A stretch of DNA of 36,330 nt from Mycobacterium sp. E787 (lineage in GTDB: Bacteria; Actinomycetota; Actinomycetes; Mycobacteriales; Mycobacteriaceae): positions 1 through 36,330 of the forward strand of contig NZ_LZKL01000079.1 in the NCBI RefSeq assembly GCF_001668725.1, read 5' to 3'. The position numbers and the translations under genes are program-made. How positions within the stretch are numbered: position 1 is the first letter of the stretch; each line of letters opens with the position of its first letter. The notes under the pieces were generated by a model. It saw only the letters and a program-made list of their open reading frames with translations, made no database searches and was not told where the DNA came from. Of the stretch, positions 25,653 to 33,956 are shown in pieces.

Positions 25653-26030
25653 TTCAGACCAGCCACTCAAGCGTGTTTCAGGCAGACGCAGGGCGGCCGC
25701 GTTGCAGATGGCTGCCCACAACCGCGGTTTGATGGCCCTGGCCGGCCCGATGCCCACTGCCCTAGGCTCCATCGCACGGTGGCCGAAGCCATTCAGGCAG
25801 TAGGTAAAGCGCATGTCGCCCGGAGTTGCTGTGTGGTTGTCATTTGGTGAGCGTCCGCGCGCGGCTTTCTGAACTGTCGCCCGGGGGCACCGGGGTGCTG
25901 GCCGCTCGAGAACACCGGCGCTGGGTGGCTGGCGCGTAATCCAGATTTGTCGCACAACCACAACCAAGTAATGAAGGTGTTAGCCGCGGAATCGGCGCGT
26001 AATCCCGACTCCCGGGCGCGGGTTCGTCGG

Positions 26031-26036
26031 TACTAT
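26031..26036 (+). promoter_or_regulatory. Putative -10 box of a leaderless kinase transcript
   Basis: TACTAT is followed by exactly 7 bases and the GTG start at 26044, so transcription should begin on the start codon. There is no Shine-Dalgarno sequence. No clear -35 is seen. Confidence 0.45.
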
Positions 26037-26043
26037 TCGCCGC

Positions 26044-28179
26044 GTGTCACTGACAATTGGGGGGACATTCGCGGGCTACACCATCCTGCGGATGTTGGGT
26101 TCTGGCGGCATGGCCGAGGTTTATCTGGCTCAGCATCCGCGGCTGCCACGGCGCGACGCGCTAAAAGTCATGCCTGAGGCGATGACGGCTGACAACGACT
26201 TCCGTGAAAGGTTCCACCGCGAGGCCGACCTGGCCGCGGGGCTGTGGCACCCGCACATCGTCGGCGTACATGATCGCGGGGAGTTCGATGGACGCCTTTG
26301 GATTGCAATGGATTACGTCGAGGGCACCGATGCCGGCCAACTCCTGAAAGACCGCTACAGAACCGGTATGCCGATACGGGACGTGTGCGCCGTCGTTTCC
26401 GCTGTCGCCGACGCGCTTGACTACGCCCACAAGCGCGGGCTGTTGCATCGGGATGTCAAACCGGCCAACATCCTGCTCACCGAGCCCGAGGACGGCAGGC
26501 GACGAATTCTGCTGGCCGACTTCGGCATTGCACGACCACTCGGCGACGTCAGCGGACTTACGGCGACCAATTTCACCGTCGGCACCCTTTCCTATGCCGC
26601 GCCCGAACAGTTGATGGGTGCACAGATCGATGGCCGCGCCGACCAATATGCCCTGGCTGCCACCGCGTTTCACCTTCTCACCGGTGCGCCGCCGTTTCAG
26701 CACGACAATCCGGTAGCTGTTATCAGCCAGCACCTCAATGCGGCACCGCCGCGACTCGCCGACCGGCGTCCCGAGTTGGCGCACCTCGATCCGGTGCTGT
26801 TGAAGGCTTTGACTAAAGACCCCACATACCGATTCGAGCGGTGCCGTGACTTCGCCGCGGCCTTGAATGCGCATGCTGACGCGGGTTACCCGGTGGATGA
26901 TCACAGCACCGGAGCAACTCCCACCGTCTTTGCACCTGTCGTGGGCCCCCATACCCAAGTCGCAATGCAACCACCGTTCAAGAGCGCAAAACAGCAGCAG
27001 CGCAAGCGGTCTCGGGTCGTCCTCGCGGCTGCGATCGCGGCGGTATTGCTGACCGCCGTCGGCATCGTCGGCTACCTGATCCAGCCGACGCGGCACACAA
27101 CCTCTGCTCCGGCAGGTGGCATCGCGACCCCAGCGCGGCCCACTGTCGTGCTCGACGGCACTTATCGAATCGACTACGACAATCCAAAGGGCACCGCCAA
27201 CGGCGCCCCATCTCGCGACACGAAAGGTCATAGCAGCTGGTGGGCGTTTCGTTCATCGTGCACGCCTACCGGATGTATTGCTGCGGCGACTCAGCTCGAC
27301 GACAACAACCACCAAGTGGCATCTAGAGACGGCGGGGGCGATAGAGCAGTCTTCCGTTTCGGCGACGGTCGCTGGCGAGAGATTCCAGATCGAACCTCCA
27401 GCCCATGCGCATCAGACATGGCGGAAAGCGGCGCCGTGATTGCTGTGTTGTCGGTCGAACCGCAGGCTGACGGCAGGCTCCAAGGCGAGCAGACCGACAC
27501 CGTCATCGGCAATGAATGCGGCCCGGCCCAAGGCGCCGTCTACATCACTCCCGTCACGTTGGTACGGGAAGGCGATGTGCCACAGGGCGTCACCGTAGCC
27601 GATCCGGTGGCGGCCGCCGCATCTGCGACGAGCAGCAGCTCACCGCCCGCAGTGCCGGGTCCGCGACTCGACGGCACCTATCGCGTCGACCTCGACAAGG
27701 GTGCGGAGACCGTCAACGGCGTTCGAGCTTCCCGGACCCTCAATGACACCCGGACGGCTTGGATGGCATTTCGTTCCGTGTGCACTTCGTCTGGGTGCAT
27801 CGCCACAGAGGCGGATGTGGCCAGCGGAGACCGGCAAGTGGCCACGGGCGCTGCTGAGGTTTATCGCTTCGTGGACGGTCACTGGCAGCAATTCACGCCC
27901 TATGATTCGCCATCAAGTCCGTGTCCCGGCACGAAGGGACCAGTCACTGAAACGTTGACAGTGGACGTGTCGTGGGAGCCACAAAGCGACGGCACACTTC
28001 GCGGTGCCCTGATCAGAACCGCGGCCACCAATGAATGCGGCTTGAAAGGTACGGTCTGGCGGATCCCGATGACACTGGCACGCGTCGGTGACACGCCGCC
28101 CACCGTTGTCATTGCCGATCCAACATTGTTCGTGGACTTGCCAACACCGACAACCACGCCGGTCCGTCCAGGTAGATGA
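26044..28179 (+). CDS. Transmembrane Ser/Thr protein kinase with a duplicated four-cysteine ectodomain
   Basis: The 711-residue protein has a PknB-type kinase domain at about 12-275. The Gly-loop GSGGMAEVY starts at 19, the ATP-binding Lys is 41 (ALKVM), the catalytic Asp137 is in [11 protein letters not shown] is at 159-161 and APE at 186-188, so it should be active. A basic juxtamembrane stretch (QQQRKRSR) precedes one membrane helix at about 325-346. Outside are two copies of one domain (369-521 and 541-692), each beginning LDGTYR and containing W-x-AFRS-x-CT-x2-GCIA, SPC, EPQ-x-DG and NECG. Each has four cysteines (406, 411, 455, 492; 580, 585, 627, 665), probably two disulfides. There are no PASTA repeats. 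I recall no kinase gene at this place in M. tuberculosis. The outer repeats should sense a ligand; which one is unknown. Confidence 0.92.
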   Translation: MSLTIGGTFAGYTILRMLGSGGMAEVYLAQHPRLPRRDALKVMPEAMTADNDFRERFHREADLAAGLWHPHIVGVHDRGEFDGRLWIAMDYVEGTDAGQLLKDRYRTGMPIRDVCAVVSAVADALDYAHKRGLLHRDVKPANILLTEPEDGRRRILLADFGIARPLGDVSGLTATNFTVGTLSYAAPEQLMGAQIDGRADQYALAATAFHLLTGAPPFQHDNPVAVISQHLNAAPPRLADRRPELAHLDPVLLKALTKDPTYRFERCRDFAAALNAHADAGYPVDDHSTGATPTVFAPVVGPHTQVAMQPPFKSAKQQQRKRSRVVLAAAIAAVLLTAVGIVGYLIQPTRHTTSAPAGGIATPARPTVVLDGTYRIDYDNPKGTANGAPSRDTKGHSSWWAFRSSCTPTGCIAAATQLDDNNHQVASRDGGGDRAVFRFGDGRWREIPDRTSSPCASDMAESGAVIAVLSVEPQADGRLQGEQTDTVIGNECGPAQGAVYITPVTLVREGDVPQGVTVADPVAAAASATSSSSPPAVPGPRLDGTYRVDLDKGAETVNGVRASRTLNDTRTAWMAFRSVCTSSGCIATEADVASGDRQVATGAAEVYRFVDGHWQQFTPYDSPSSPCPGTKGPVTETLTVDVSWEPQSDGTLRGALIRTAATNECGLKGTVWRIPMTLARVGDTPPTVVIADPTLFVDLPTPTTTPVRPGR

Positions 28180-28222
28180 TCGCGACCGGGTTACGGAGAC
28201 GCGGTCCCTCCGGCGATTTCCC

Positions 28223-30091
28223 TCAGCTCGCCGGCGCGTGATGTCGATGCCCAGTCGTCGCGGGTCGCGCGATTTCTGGATCGACCCAACCGCCCACGCC
28301 ATACTCACCCCGGTGACGCGCGGTCATCCCGTCGTGCCGCAGCGCATCCCCGTGACCGGAAACGATGTCGGCAATGCTGAACAGGGACTCCGACCCATCG
28401 TCGAAATAATGCGAGTGGTCGTAGAGCGGGTTCGCGGAATTGCCGGGCACCTCGGCTTTGAACCGGGTGGAGCCGTAGCCGTCTGTAGCGGGATCGTCTC
28501 CCAGCCCGCCGAAGTTCAAGCCGATTAGCCCGGGCCCCGTCACCCGCGCGGGCGACCAGGTGACCGCGTCTCCCGACGCCGCGCCGACATACAGATGGCC
28601 GCCGGGGGAAAGATGGAAGTCGGCGGCCGCATGGGCGAGGTCCGTGCCCGGCGAGCCCACCAGCACCACGTCATTCGCGCGCATCCCGTACACCGCCGCA
28701 TCCGAAACGACGGTGGACCCGTACGAGTGGCCGACCACGGTCAGGTGCGTCGGCGCGCCCCCGTGGGTGACCGCCAACGCGTTCACGTCGGCGGCCAGTG
28801 CCCGCGCGCCGCCGCGGGCCATGTCCGGCTCCCGAAGACCGGTGTCGTACCAGTTGTCGGGGGCGTCGTAGCCGACCCAGGTCACCACCGCGGTTCGGCG
28901 CCCATCCGCGCGGACCGATTCCTCGTACAGACGGGCGCCCTCAGTCTTGGCGAGCGTTCCGTCGCGCACACCACTGCCGGCCCCCGTCACCAACACCGCG
29001 GTGTGGGTGGCCGTGTCGGGGTTTCCCACGGCGACGGCGGCGGCACCTTCACCCCCAAAAGCCTCCGGCTGGTATTTCAGGAGAAATGCGCCCGGATGAA
29101 CCCGCTCGTCGAAGGCGGCTTCCGAGGCGTTCAGGCCTTGTCGGGTACGCGAGGCATTGGTATAGCGAGCGACCGCGAGCGCGGTCAACCCATAGTCGCC
29201 GGGGGCGTCGACCACGTCGTCCGCGGACACACCGTTCTGCGCGGCGACGTCCTGCACACGGCGCAGGTCGTCGTTCATCACCGCTCGGTTGACAGCGCTT
29301 CGCACGGCGACCGGCACGCCGTTGAGGTTGCCGAGCTCTGGTGGGTGGTCGGCGATCAGGCGGCGCTGCTGGTCGGGGTCAAGCGTTTGCCACCACCGGT
29401 TGACCTCCTCGGCGGTGGTTTCCGGCGGCGGAATCCTCGCGGCCTCTTCGGAATTCGCCGACGGTGCGTCCACCGCATGCAGAACCGTCGGGTCATAGCC
29501 GTCCGCGCGCAGGGTGGTCAGCGCCCTCTGCAAGGACTGCGAGTAATTGCGGCGTTCCGACCGAAGCCGGCCCACCGCGCCAGCGGTGTCGTCGATGGCC
29601 TCCTGCTCGAGCGCGCGGATGAGCGCATCGAGCGCGGCGCGATCCGCCGCGCCGACTCCGGTACCGCTCTCGAGGGCCAGCGCCTGACCCAGCAGGTCGT
29701 CGAGCTGTCGAAGCTGGGTCTCCAGCGTCGAGATGAGCACCGCGGCGGCGCGTTGGGCTTCGGCGAGCGCGGCCGCGGCGTTTTCCAAGTCCGCCCCGAT
29801 CTTCGGCAGCTGCAAGGACTGGGCACCGAGGGCGTGGGTAGTGCGCCTTACTTCGGCGAGGTCGTTGATCGGGTGCTCGCCGTGGACCCGATTCCAGGAC
29901 GCCTCGAAGCGGCGGCGCGCTTCATCGAAGGCCGTGCCGGATTCGGCGGTGCACCGCCCTGAGTCGTGGAATGCCTGCGCCAAGGCCGCGATCTGCGCCG
30001 GCCGACCGGCCTGCAGGCTCTCGTTGATCGCCCAGGGGTCACCGCCGGCTTCGGCTATCAGGTCCCGACTGCTGATGTGGCGGAGGTCCAT
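28223..30091 (-). CDS. Helical N-terminus plus DUF1023-type alpha/beta hydrolase, candidate ESX-exported enzyme
   Basis: The 622-residue protein has a helical N-terminal region (about 20-200, including a SWNRVHG turn near 65 and a long coiled-coil-like part). A linker motif NRWWQTLDPDQQRRLI (231-246) and GNLNGVP follow, then an alpha/beta hydrolase domain (about 355-600). The nucleophile is Ser456 in GHSYG. An Asp (484 or 508) and His559/561 near YDHSHYF could complete the triad. This resembles the DUF1023 family of actinobacterial hydrolases; the substrate is unknown, with esters or lipids possible. No signal peptide is seen, so export through a type VII system is plausible but inferred. The ATG at 30091 overlaps the end of the DUF2563-like gene by 34 bases. 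The gene converges with the kinase gene. Confidence 0.85.
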   Translation of the reverse strand: MDLRHISSRDLIAEAGGDPWAINESLQAGRPAQIAALAQAFHDSGRCTAESGTAFDEARRRFEASWNRVHGEHPINDLAEVRRTTHALGAQSLQLPKIGADLENAAAALAEAQRAAAVLISTLETQLRQLDDLLGQALALESGTGVGAADRAALDALIRALEQEAIDDTAGAVGRLRSERRNYSQSLQRALTTLRADGYDPTVLHAVDAPSANSEEAARIPPPETTAEEVNRWWQTLDPDQQRRLIADHPPELGNLNGVPVAVRSAVNRAVMNDDLRRVQDVAAQNGVSADDVVDAPGDYGLTALAVARYTNASRTRQGLNASEAAFDERVHPGAFLLKYQPEAFGGEGAAAVAVGNPDTATHTAVLVTGAGSGVRDGTLAKTEGARLYEESVRADGRRTAVVTWVGYDAPDNWYDTGLREPDMARGGARALAADVNALAVTHGGAPTHLTVVGHSYGSTVVSDAAVYGMRANDVVLVGSPGTDLAHAAADFHLSPGGHLYVGAASGDAVTWSPARVTGPGLIGLNFGGLGDDPATDGYGSTRFKAEVPGNSANPLYDHSHYFDDGSESLFSIADIVSGHGDALRHDGMTARHRGEYGVGGWVDPEIARPATTGHRHHAPAS

Positions 30092-30387
30092 CGCACCGCC
30101 CGCTCTTGTGCGGCGTTCCGGTCATCCACGTTGGTGAAAGCGTTGGCGGCGTAGTGCGCGTTGTGGCCGAGCCCGGTCAGTGTCTCCTGGTGGGCCTGCA
30201 GGTTGTTGACGTGCTGTTCGCGCGCAGCGGTCACCGCCGCGTGAAATGTCGCGGCGGCCGGAAACGCGCCGAACATGCCGGAAGCGAGGGGCGCCCGCGA
30301 CAGCCGGTCGACGCCCTCCTGCGCGTGGCCGCCGGCACGGTGAGACTGGTCGGCTCCCGCGTGCAGCAAGTCCGTGTCGACGAACAT
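30058..30387 (-). CDS. DUF2563-type small helical protein
   Basis: The 109-residue protein begins MFVDTDLLHAGADQSHRAGGHAQ. Two helical stretches with conserved His and Ala follow, including HVNNLQAHQETLTGLGHNAHYAANAF, the pattern of DUF2563, a family found in mycobacteria. Size and two-helix look recall WXG100 or PE substrates, but there is no WXG motif and no clear YxxxD/E tail. It sits 2 bases after the Ca-repeat gene and overlaps the hydrolase start by 34 bases, so it is translated together with the hydrolase. It may act as its secretion partner or chaperone. That role is inferred from gene order only. Confidence 0.8.
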   Translation of the reverse strand: MFVDTDLLHAGADQSHRAGGHAQEGVDRLSRAPLASGMFGAFPAAATFHAAVTAAREQHVNNLQAHQETLTGLGHNAHYAANAFTNVDDRNAAQERAVRWTSATSAVGT

Positions 30388-30389
30388 CG

Positions 30390-30947
30390 CTACCCCCCTC
30401 CTTGACCCGCCGTAAAGCTATTAGCGCCGTGGTTGCTGGTCAATTCACTGGCCCCATCGGCCAACCCATCGCCGTCGGTGTCGGTCAGCGCGACGTTCCA
30501 GTGGCCGTCCCCGTCGGTGTCGACGTAGCCCGTCACGCCGTTGTCGTCGGCGCACAGCACGCGGTCGGCCACCCCGTCGCTGTCGGAGTCGAGGAGCCGG
30601 TCATCGGCGCGGCCGTGGCCGTCGAAGTCGACGAGCGGGCCGCCGGTGTGCTCGACTCCGTCCAGCCCGAACCACCGCAGCTGCCCACCCCGATCGACGG
30701 CAACCCCCCACGTCCCCGTTCCCTCGTCGGTGAACCACGTCTCCGGGGCGCCGTCGTTGTCGAGATCGCGGACGGCGTGGTCGGCCACCCCGTCGCCGTC
30801 GAAATCGGCCAGCGCGTCGTCCCGCATCCCGTCGCCGTCGAGATCAAGGCCTAACGCGTCAAGGCGGCCATCGCCATCCAGGTCGAGGTTGGGCTGGCCG
30901 TTCCAGATGGCCGCTGCGCCATCATCATTCGCGAGGCAATAGTCCAT
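30390..30947 (-). CDS. D-x-D-x-D-G repeat protein, putative calcium binder (Rv3906c-like)
   Basis: The 185-residue protein is made mostly of short acidic loops of the type DLDGDG, DFDGDG, DTDGDG and DSDSDG, at least eight copies spread over residues 18-170. They resemble EF-hand or thrombospondin type-3 loops that bind calcium. No signal peptide is seen. The gene is the likely counterpart of Rv3906c (about 169 residues), which lies next to pcnA in M. tuberculosis. Its ATG is 24 bases after the pcnA stop, and the DUF2563 gene starts 2 bases after its own stop. Such proteins often fold only after export, when calcium becomes available; that is inference. Confidence 0.82.
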   Translation of the reverse strand: MDYCLANDDGAAAIWNGQPNLDLDGDGRLDALGLDLDGDGMRDDALADFDGDGVADHAVRDLDNDGAPETWFTDEGTGTWGVAVDRGGQLRWFGLDGVEHTGGPLVDFDGHGRADDRLLDSDSDGVADRVLCADDNGVTGYVDTDGDGHWNVALTDTDGDGLADGASELTSNHGANSFTAGQGGG

Positions 30948-30971
30948 GCCTACTCGGACGTATGGCCGCGC

Positions 30972-32414
30972 TCAGGCGTTCCCTCGCGATTGCCACCAGG
31001 ACAGCAACTCGGCGGTCGCCTCCTCGGTGGTCAGCGGGCCACGCTCCAGCCGCAGCTCCTTCAGATGGCGCCACGCCTCGCCGACCTGCGGACCGGCCGG
31101 GATCCCGAGCAGCTCCATGATCGCGTTGCCGTCCAGGTCGGGGCGGACCCGGGCCAGATCCTCCTGGGCGGCCAGCTCGGCGATGCGCTCCTCCAGCCGG
31201 TCGTAGCTGGCCTGCAGGCGGGCGGCCCGGCGCTTGTTGCGGGTGGTGCAGTCGGCGCGCACCAGCTTGTGCAACCGCGGCAGCAGCGGGCCGGCGTCGG
31301 TGACGTAGCGGCGCACCGCCGAATCTGTCCACTTGCCCTCGCCGTAGCCGTGAAACCGCAGATGCAGATACACCAGCTGCGAGACGTCGTCGACCATCTG
31401 CTTGGAATACTTCAACGCCCGCAGCCGCTTGCGGGCCATCTTGGCGCCGACCACCTCGTGGTGGTGAAAGCTCACCCCGCCGTCGGCCTCGTGCCGCCGG
31501 GTCGCGGGCTTGCCGATGTCATGCAGCAGCGCGGCCCAGCGCAACACCAGATCGGGCCCGTCGTCTTCCAGCGCGATCGCCTGGCGCAGCACGGTCAGCG
31601 AATGCTGGTAGACGTCCTTGTGCTGATGGTGTTCGTCGATGGCCATCCGCATGCCACCGACCTCGGGCAGCACCACCTCACCCATCCCGGTCTCGACCAG
31701 CAGGTCGATGCCGGCCACCGGCTCGTCGCCGAGCAGCATCTTGTCCAGCTCGGCGGCCACCCGCTCGGCGCTGATCCGGGCCAGCTCGCCGGCCATCTCC
31801 TCGATCGCCTCGTACACCCGCGGGGCAACCGCAAAGCGGAGCTGGGACACGAACCGCGCCGCGCGCAGCATCCGCAGCGGGTCGTCGCCGAAGGACACCT
31901 GCGGCGCCGCCGGGGTGTCGAGCACCCGCGCCGCCAGCGACGCCAAACCGCCCAGCGGATCGAGAAACTCGCCCGGCCCCGCCGGCGTGACGCGCACGGC
32001 CATCGCGTTGGCCGTGAAATCGCGGCGCACCAGATCGTCCTCGAGGCGCTCGCCGAAACGCACCTCGGGATGGCGCGACACCTGGTCGTAGGCGTCGGCG
32101 CGGAACGTGGTGATCTCCAGGCGATAGTCGCCCTTGCCGACACCGACGGTGCCGAACCGGATGCCGGTCTCCCACACCGCGTCGGCCCACCGGCGCAGCA
32201 TCTCCTGCACCTGCTCGGGGCGGGCATCGGTGGCGAAGTCCAGGTCGGGACTCAGCCTGCCCAGCAACGCGTCCCGCACGGAACCGCCGACCAAATACAA
32301 CTCGTGGCCGGCGGCATCGAAAATCGCGCCGAGGTCCCGCAGCACGGGCGCGTGCTTGTTCAGGGCGACCGCGGCGGCGGTCAGCAGCTCGGCATCCTGG
32401 GCGGCGTCAGGCAC
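30972..32414 (-). CDS. pcnA: CCA-adding tRNA nucleotidyltransferase PcnA
   Basis: The 480-residue protein carries the class II nucleotidyltransferase head LYLVGGSVRDALLGR and DLDFATDA (about 40-63), followed by RRDFTANAMAV and the neck with GDDPLRMLRAARF. An HD domain follows with the ALLHDIGKPATR motif and SFHHHEVVGA. It repairs or completes the tRNA 3' CCA end; the HD part may be a phosphodiesterase. Length equals Rv3907c, and the neighbours (mutT4, Rv3909-like) match. The start is GTG at 32414. It is an ordinary housekeeping gene that marks the end of the accessory region. Confidence 0.95.
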   Translation of the reverse strand: MPDAAQDAELLTAAAVALNKHAPVLRDLGAIFDAAGHELYLVGGSVRDALLGRLSPDLDFATDARPEQVQEMLRRWADAVWETGIRFGTVGVGKGDYRLEITTFRADAYDQVSRHPEVRFGERLEDDLVRRDFTANAMAVRVTPAGPGEFLDPLGGLASLAARVLDTPAAPQVSFGDDPLRMLRAARFVSQLRFAVAPRVYEAIEEMAGELARISAERVAAELDKMLLGDEPVAGIDLLVETGMGEVVLPEVGGMRMAIDEHHQHKDVYQHSLTVLRQAIALEDDGPDLVLRWAALLHDIGKPATRRHEADGGVSFHHHEVVGAKMARKRLRALKYSKQMVDDVSQLVYLHLRFHGYGEGKWTDSAVRRYVTDAGPLLPRLHKLVRADCTTRNKRRAARLQASYDRLEERIAELAAQEDLARVRPDLDGNAIMELLGIPAGPQVGEAWRHLKELRLERGPLTTEEATAELLSWWQSRGNA

Positions 32415-32474
32415 GTTCGATCAGCGTAGTCGGACGGCCCGGCGACCATGCTGGGCGCCGGAAGGAAAGCGCGG

Positions 32475-32897
32475 CTACACCGTTCCCCGAGGCAACACCC
32501 ATCGGTGCCTGAACTCCAGAACTGTCGCGGCCGTCTCGAAGTCAGCGTCGTAGTGAATCACGGTGAGTCGGTGCGCGGCGGCGATCGCCGCGGTGAGGAG
32601 ACCAGCCATTCCGACGGACCGGTGTTGCCCGGTTCTTGCCAGTGCCCGCTGCGCGCCCAGTGCGGTTTGCCAGTGCTCGTCATCAGTCGGCAGATACTCG
32701 TAGGCGGCGCGGCGGTCGGCCGACAATTGCTCGTATTCGCCCGGCCCGCGCGCACTGTAAAGCGCCTCGGCGTCCAGCGATGCCGTCGTGGCCACCGCAC
32801 CGCTTTCGATCAGCGGCCGCAGGCGCCGAGAGACATCGGGGTGGCGCATCCTCGCGGCAGCACTGGTATCGACGAGATAGCGCGCGATCAGCGCCAC
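32475..32897 (-). CDS. vapC: VapC-family PIN-domain toxin
   Basis: The 140-residue protein has the PIN pattern: [13 protein letters not shown] (first Asp), [10 protein letters not shown] (acidic residue in helix 3), and [12 protein letters not shown] (the later Asp residues). VapC toxins are Mg-dependent RNases that cut tRNA or rRNA. The frame is open to 32954, but the GTG at 32897 is the usual start and overlaps the vapB stop by 10 bases, so translation is coupled to the antitoxin. It lies 60 bases from the pcnA start. The target RNA cannot be told. Confidence 0.9.
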   Translation of the reverse strand: MALIARYLVDTSAAARMRHPDVSRRLRPLIESGAVATTASLDAEALYSARGPGEYEQLSADRRAAYEYLPTDDEHWQTALGAQRALARTGQHRSVGMAGLLTAAIAAAHRLTVIHYDADFETAATVLEFRHRWVLPRGTV

Positions 32898-33094
32898 ACT
32901 TCGCCACGCTCGCCCGCGTCGGCCATGCCCTCCAAGCCCCCCTGTTCGAGCCACTCGACCTGGCGCGCCCGGGCCGAGGCGGCAGCCGCCTGCTGCAGCG
33001 CCGCCCGCACCGTGTCCGAAATACCGGTGGTCTTCAATTCACGCTGCGCCGCGGCAAGAAGGTCGTCATCCAAATCGATCAGTCGCTTGGGCAT
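32888..33094 (-). CDS. vapB: VapB-family antitoxin
   Basis: The 68-residue protein begins [20 protein letters not shown], a ribbon-helix-helix DNA-binding head, and ends with a charged tail that should wrap the toxin ([18 protein letters not shown]). The ATG has GGAG about 6-9 bases upstream. It precedes vapC and overlaps it by 10 bases, the common VapBC order. It should repress its own promoter; an AT-rich inverted repeat lies 17-46 bases upstream. Confidence 0.88.
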   Translation of the reverse strand: MPKRLIDLDDDLLAAAQRELKTTGISDTVRAALQQAAAASARARQVEWLEQGGLEGMADAGERGEVWR

Positions 33095-33110
33095 AACTTC
33101 TCCGACGCCG

Positions 33111-33140
33111 GATATATACGTTTTACGGACAAAGTATATC
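33111..33140. promoter_or_regulatory. AT-rich inverted repeat, candidate vapBC operator
   Basis: GATATATAC (33111-33119) and GTATATC (33134-33140) form an imperfect inverted repeat around a 14-base centre, in a patch far richer in A and T than its surroundings. It lies just upstream of vapB and between the divergent vapB and mutT4 starts. It could hold the vapBC -10 box and the VapB binding site. Confidence 0.4.
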
Positions 33141-33208
33141 TTCATCGCGCCAGGCCGCCGCCCATGCCGCCAGCGGCGAGTATGTCCTGAAGAGCGACCC
33201 CCGCCAGC

Positions 33209-33214
33209 TACTAT
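33209..33214 (+). promoter_or_regulatory. Putative -10 box of a leaderless mutT4 transcript
   Basis: TACTAT is followed by exactly 7 bases and GTG at 33222, with no Shine-Dalgarno site. This is the same arrangement as before the kinase gene at 26031-26044. Confidence 0.45.
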
Positions 33215-33221
33215 CGCTTGG

Positions 33222-33956
33222 GTGTCCGACGCCGAACAAGCCAGACCGCGTCGACGCCGGGGTCGGCGTCGACGTCGCGGCGGCGCCGGCGCGGCCGAGA
33301 AGCCCAGCGACACCCCCACGAACGGCGACGCCCCAGCAGCCAAACCGCGGCGGCCGCGGCCGCCTCGCCGCGTGCCCGAGCGACTCAAGACCGTGCACGA
33401 AACGTCGGCCGGGGGGCTGGTCATCGACGGCATCGACGGGCCGCGCGACGAGCAGGTCGCGGCGCTGATCGGTCGCGTCGACCGGCGCGGGCGGATGCTG
33501 TGGTCGCTGCCCAAGGGGCACATCGAGGTCGGCGAGACCGCCGAGCAGACCGCGATCCGCGAGGTCGCCGAGGAAACGGGTATTCGCGGCAGCGTGCTGG
33601 CCGCGCTGGGACGCATCGACTACTGGTTCGTCACCGACGGCCGCCGCGTGCACAAGACGGTGCATCATTATTTGATGCGCTTCTCGGGCGGCGAACTGTC
33701 CGACGAGGACCTCGAGGTGGCCGAGGTGGCGTGGGTGCCGATCCACGAACTGCCGTCCCGGCTGGCCTACGCCGACGAGCGCCGCCTGGCCCAGGTGGCC
33801 CATGAGCTGATCGACAAGCTGCAGAGCGACGGTCCCGACGCGCTGCCGTCGCTGCCCCCCAGCACGCCCCGGCGACACCCGCAGACGCACTCGCGCACCC
33901 GGCATTCTGACAAGCGCGTCGCGGGCCGGAAGAACGGTCACGGGCCGGGGCCGTGA
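33222..33956 (+). CDS. mutT4: Nudix hydrolase MutT4
   Basis: The 244-residue protein has an arginine- and proline-rich disordered N-terminus (about 8-50). The Nudix domain follows, with a complete Nudix box [11 protein letters not shown] and [11 protein letters not shown] (pattern GX5EX7REUXEEXGU). A basic tail ([13 protein letters not shown]) ends the protein. The family hydrolyses nucleoside diphosphates linked to other moieties; the exact MutT4 substrate is uncertain. The frame is open from 32448, but the GTG at 33222 matches Rv3908 (about 248 residues) and a leaderless promoter. The stop overlaps the start of the next gene (GTGA). Confidence 0.93.
   Translation: MSDAEQARPRRRRGRRRRRGGAGAAEKPSDTPTNGDAPAAKPRRPRPPRRVPERLKTVHETSAGGLVIDGIDGPRDEQVAALIGRVDRRGRMLWSLPKGHIEVGETAEQTAIREVAEETGIRGSVLAALGRIDYWFVTDGRRVHKTVHHYLMRFSGGELSDEDLEVAEVAWVPIHELPSRLAYADERRLAQVAHELIDKLQSDGPDALPSLPPSTPRRHPQTHSRTRHSDKRVAGRKNGHGPGP

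Larger units (their letters stand above)
25618..26043. other. Divergent intergenic region between the membrane protein and kinase genes
   Basis: This 426-base gap holds no gene I can support. It contains promoter-like elements near both ends (25625-25652 minus, 26031-26036 plus). The middle part has short open frames on both strands without family resemblance or ribosome sites. Confidence 0.5.

Noticed and set aside
25635..25967. 110-codon minus-strand frame in the divergent gap
   Set aside because: No recognisable domain and poor start context; it runs across the promoter-like element of the Rv3901c-like gene.
28595..29962. 455-codon open frame opposite the DUF1023 hydrolase gene
   Set aside because: Shadow of the minus-strand gene that carries the GHSYG motif; no family resemblance of its own.
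30990..32429. 479-codon open frame opposite pcnA
   Set aside because: Antisense to a fully recognisable CCA-adding enzyme.
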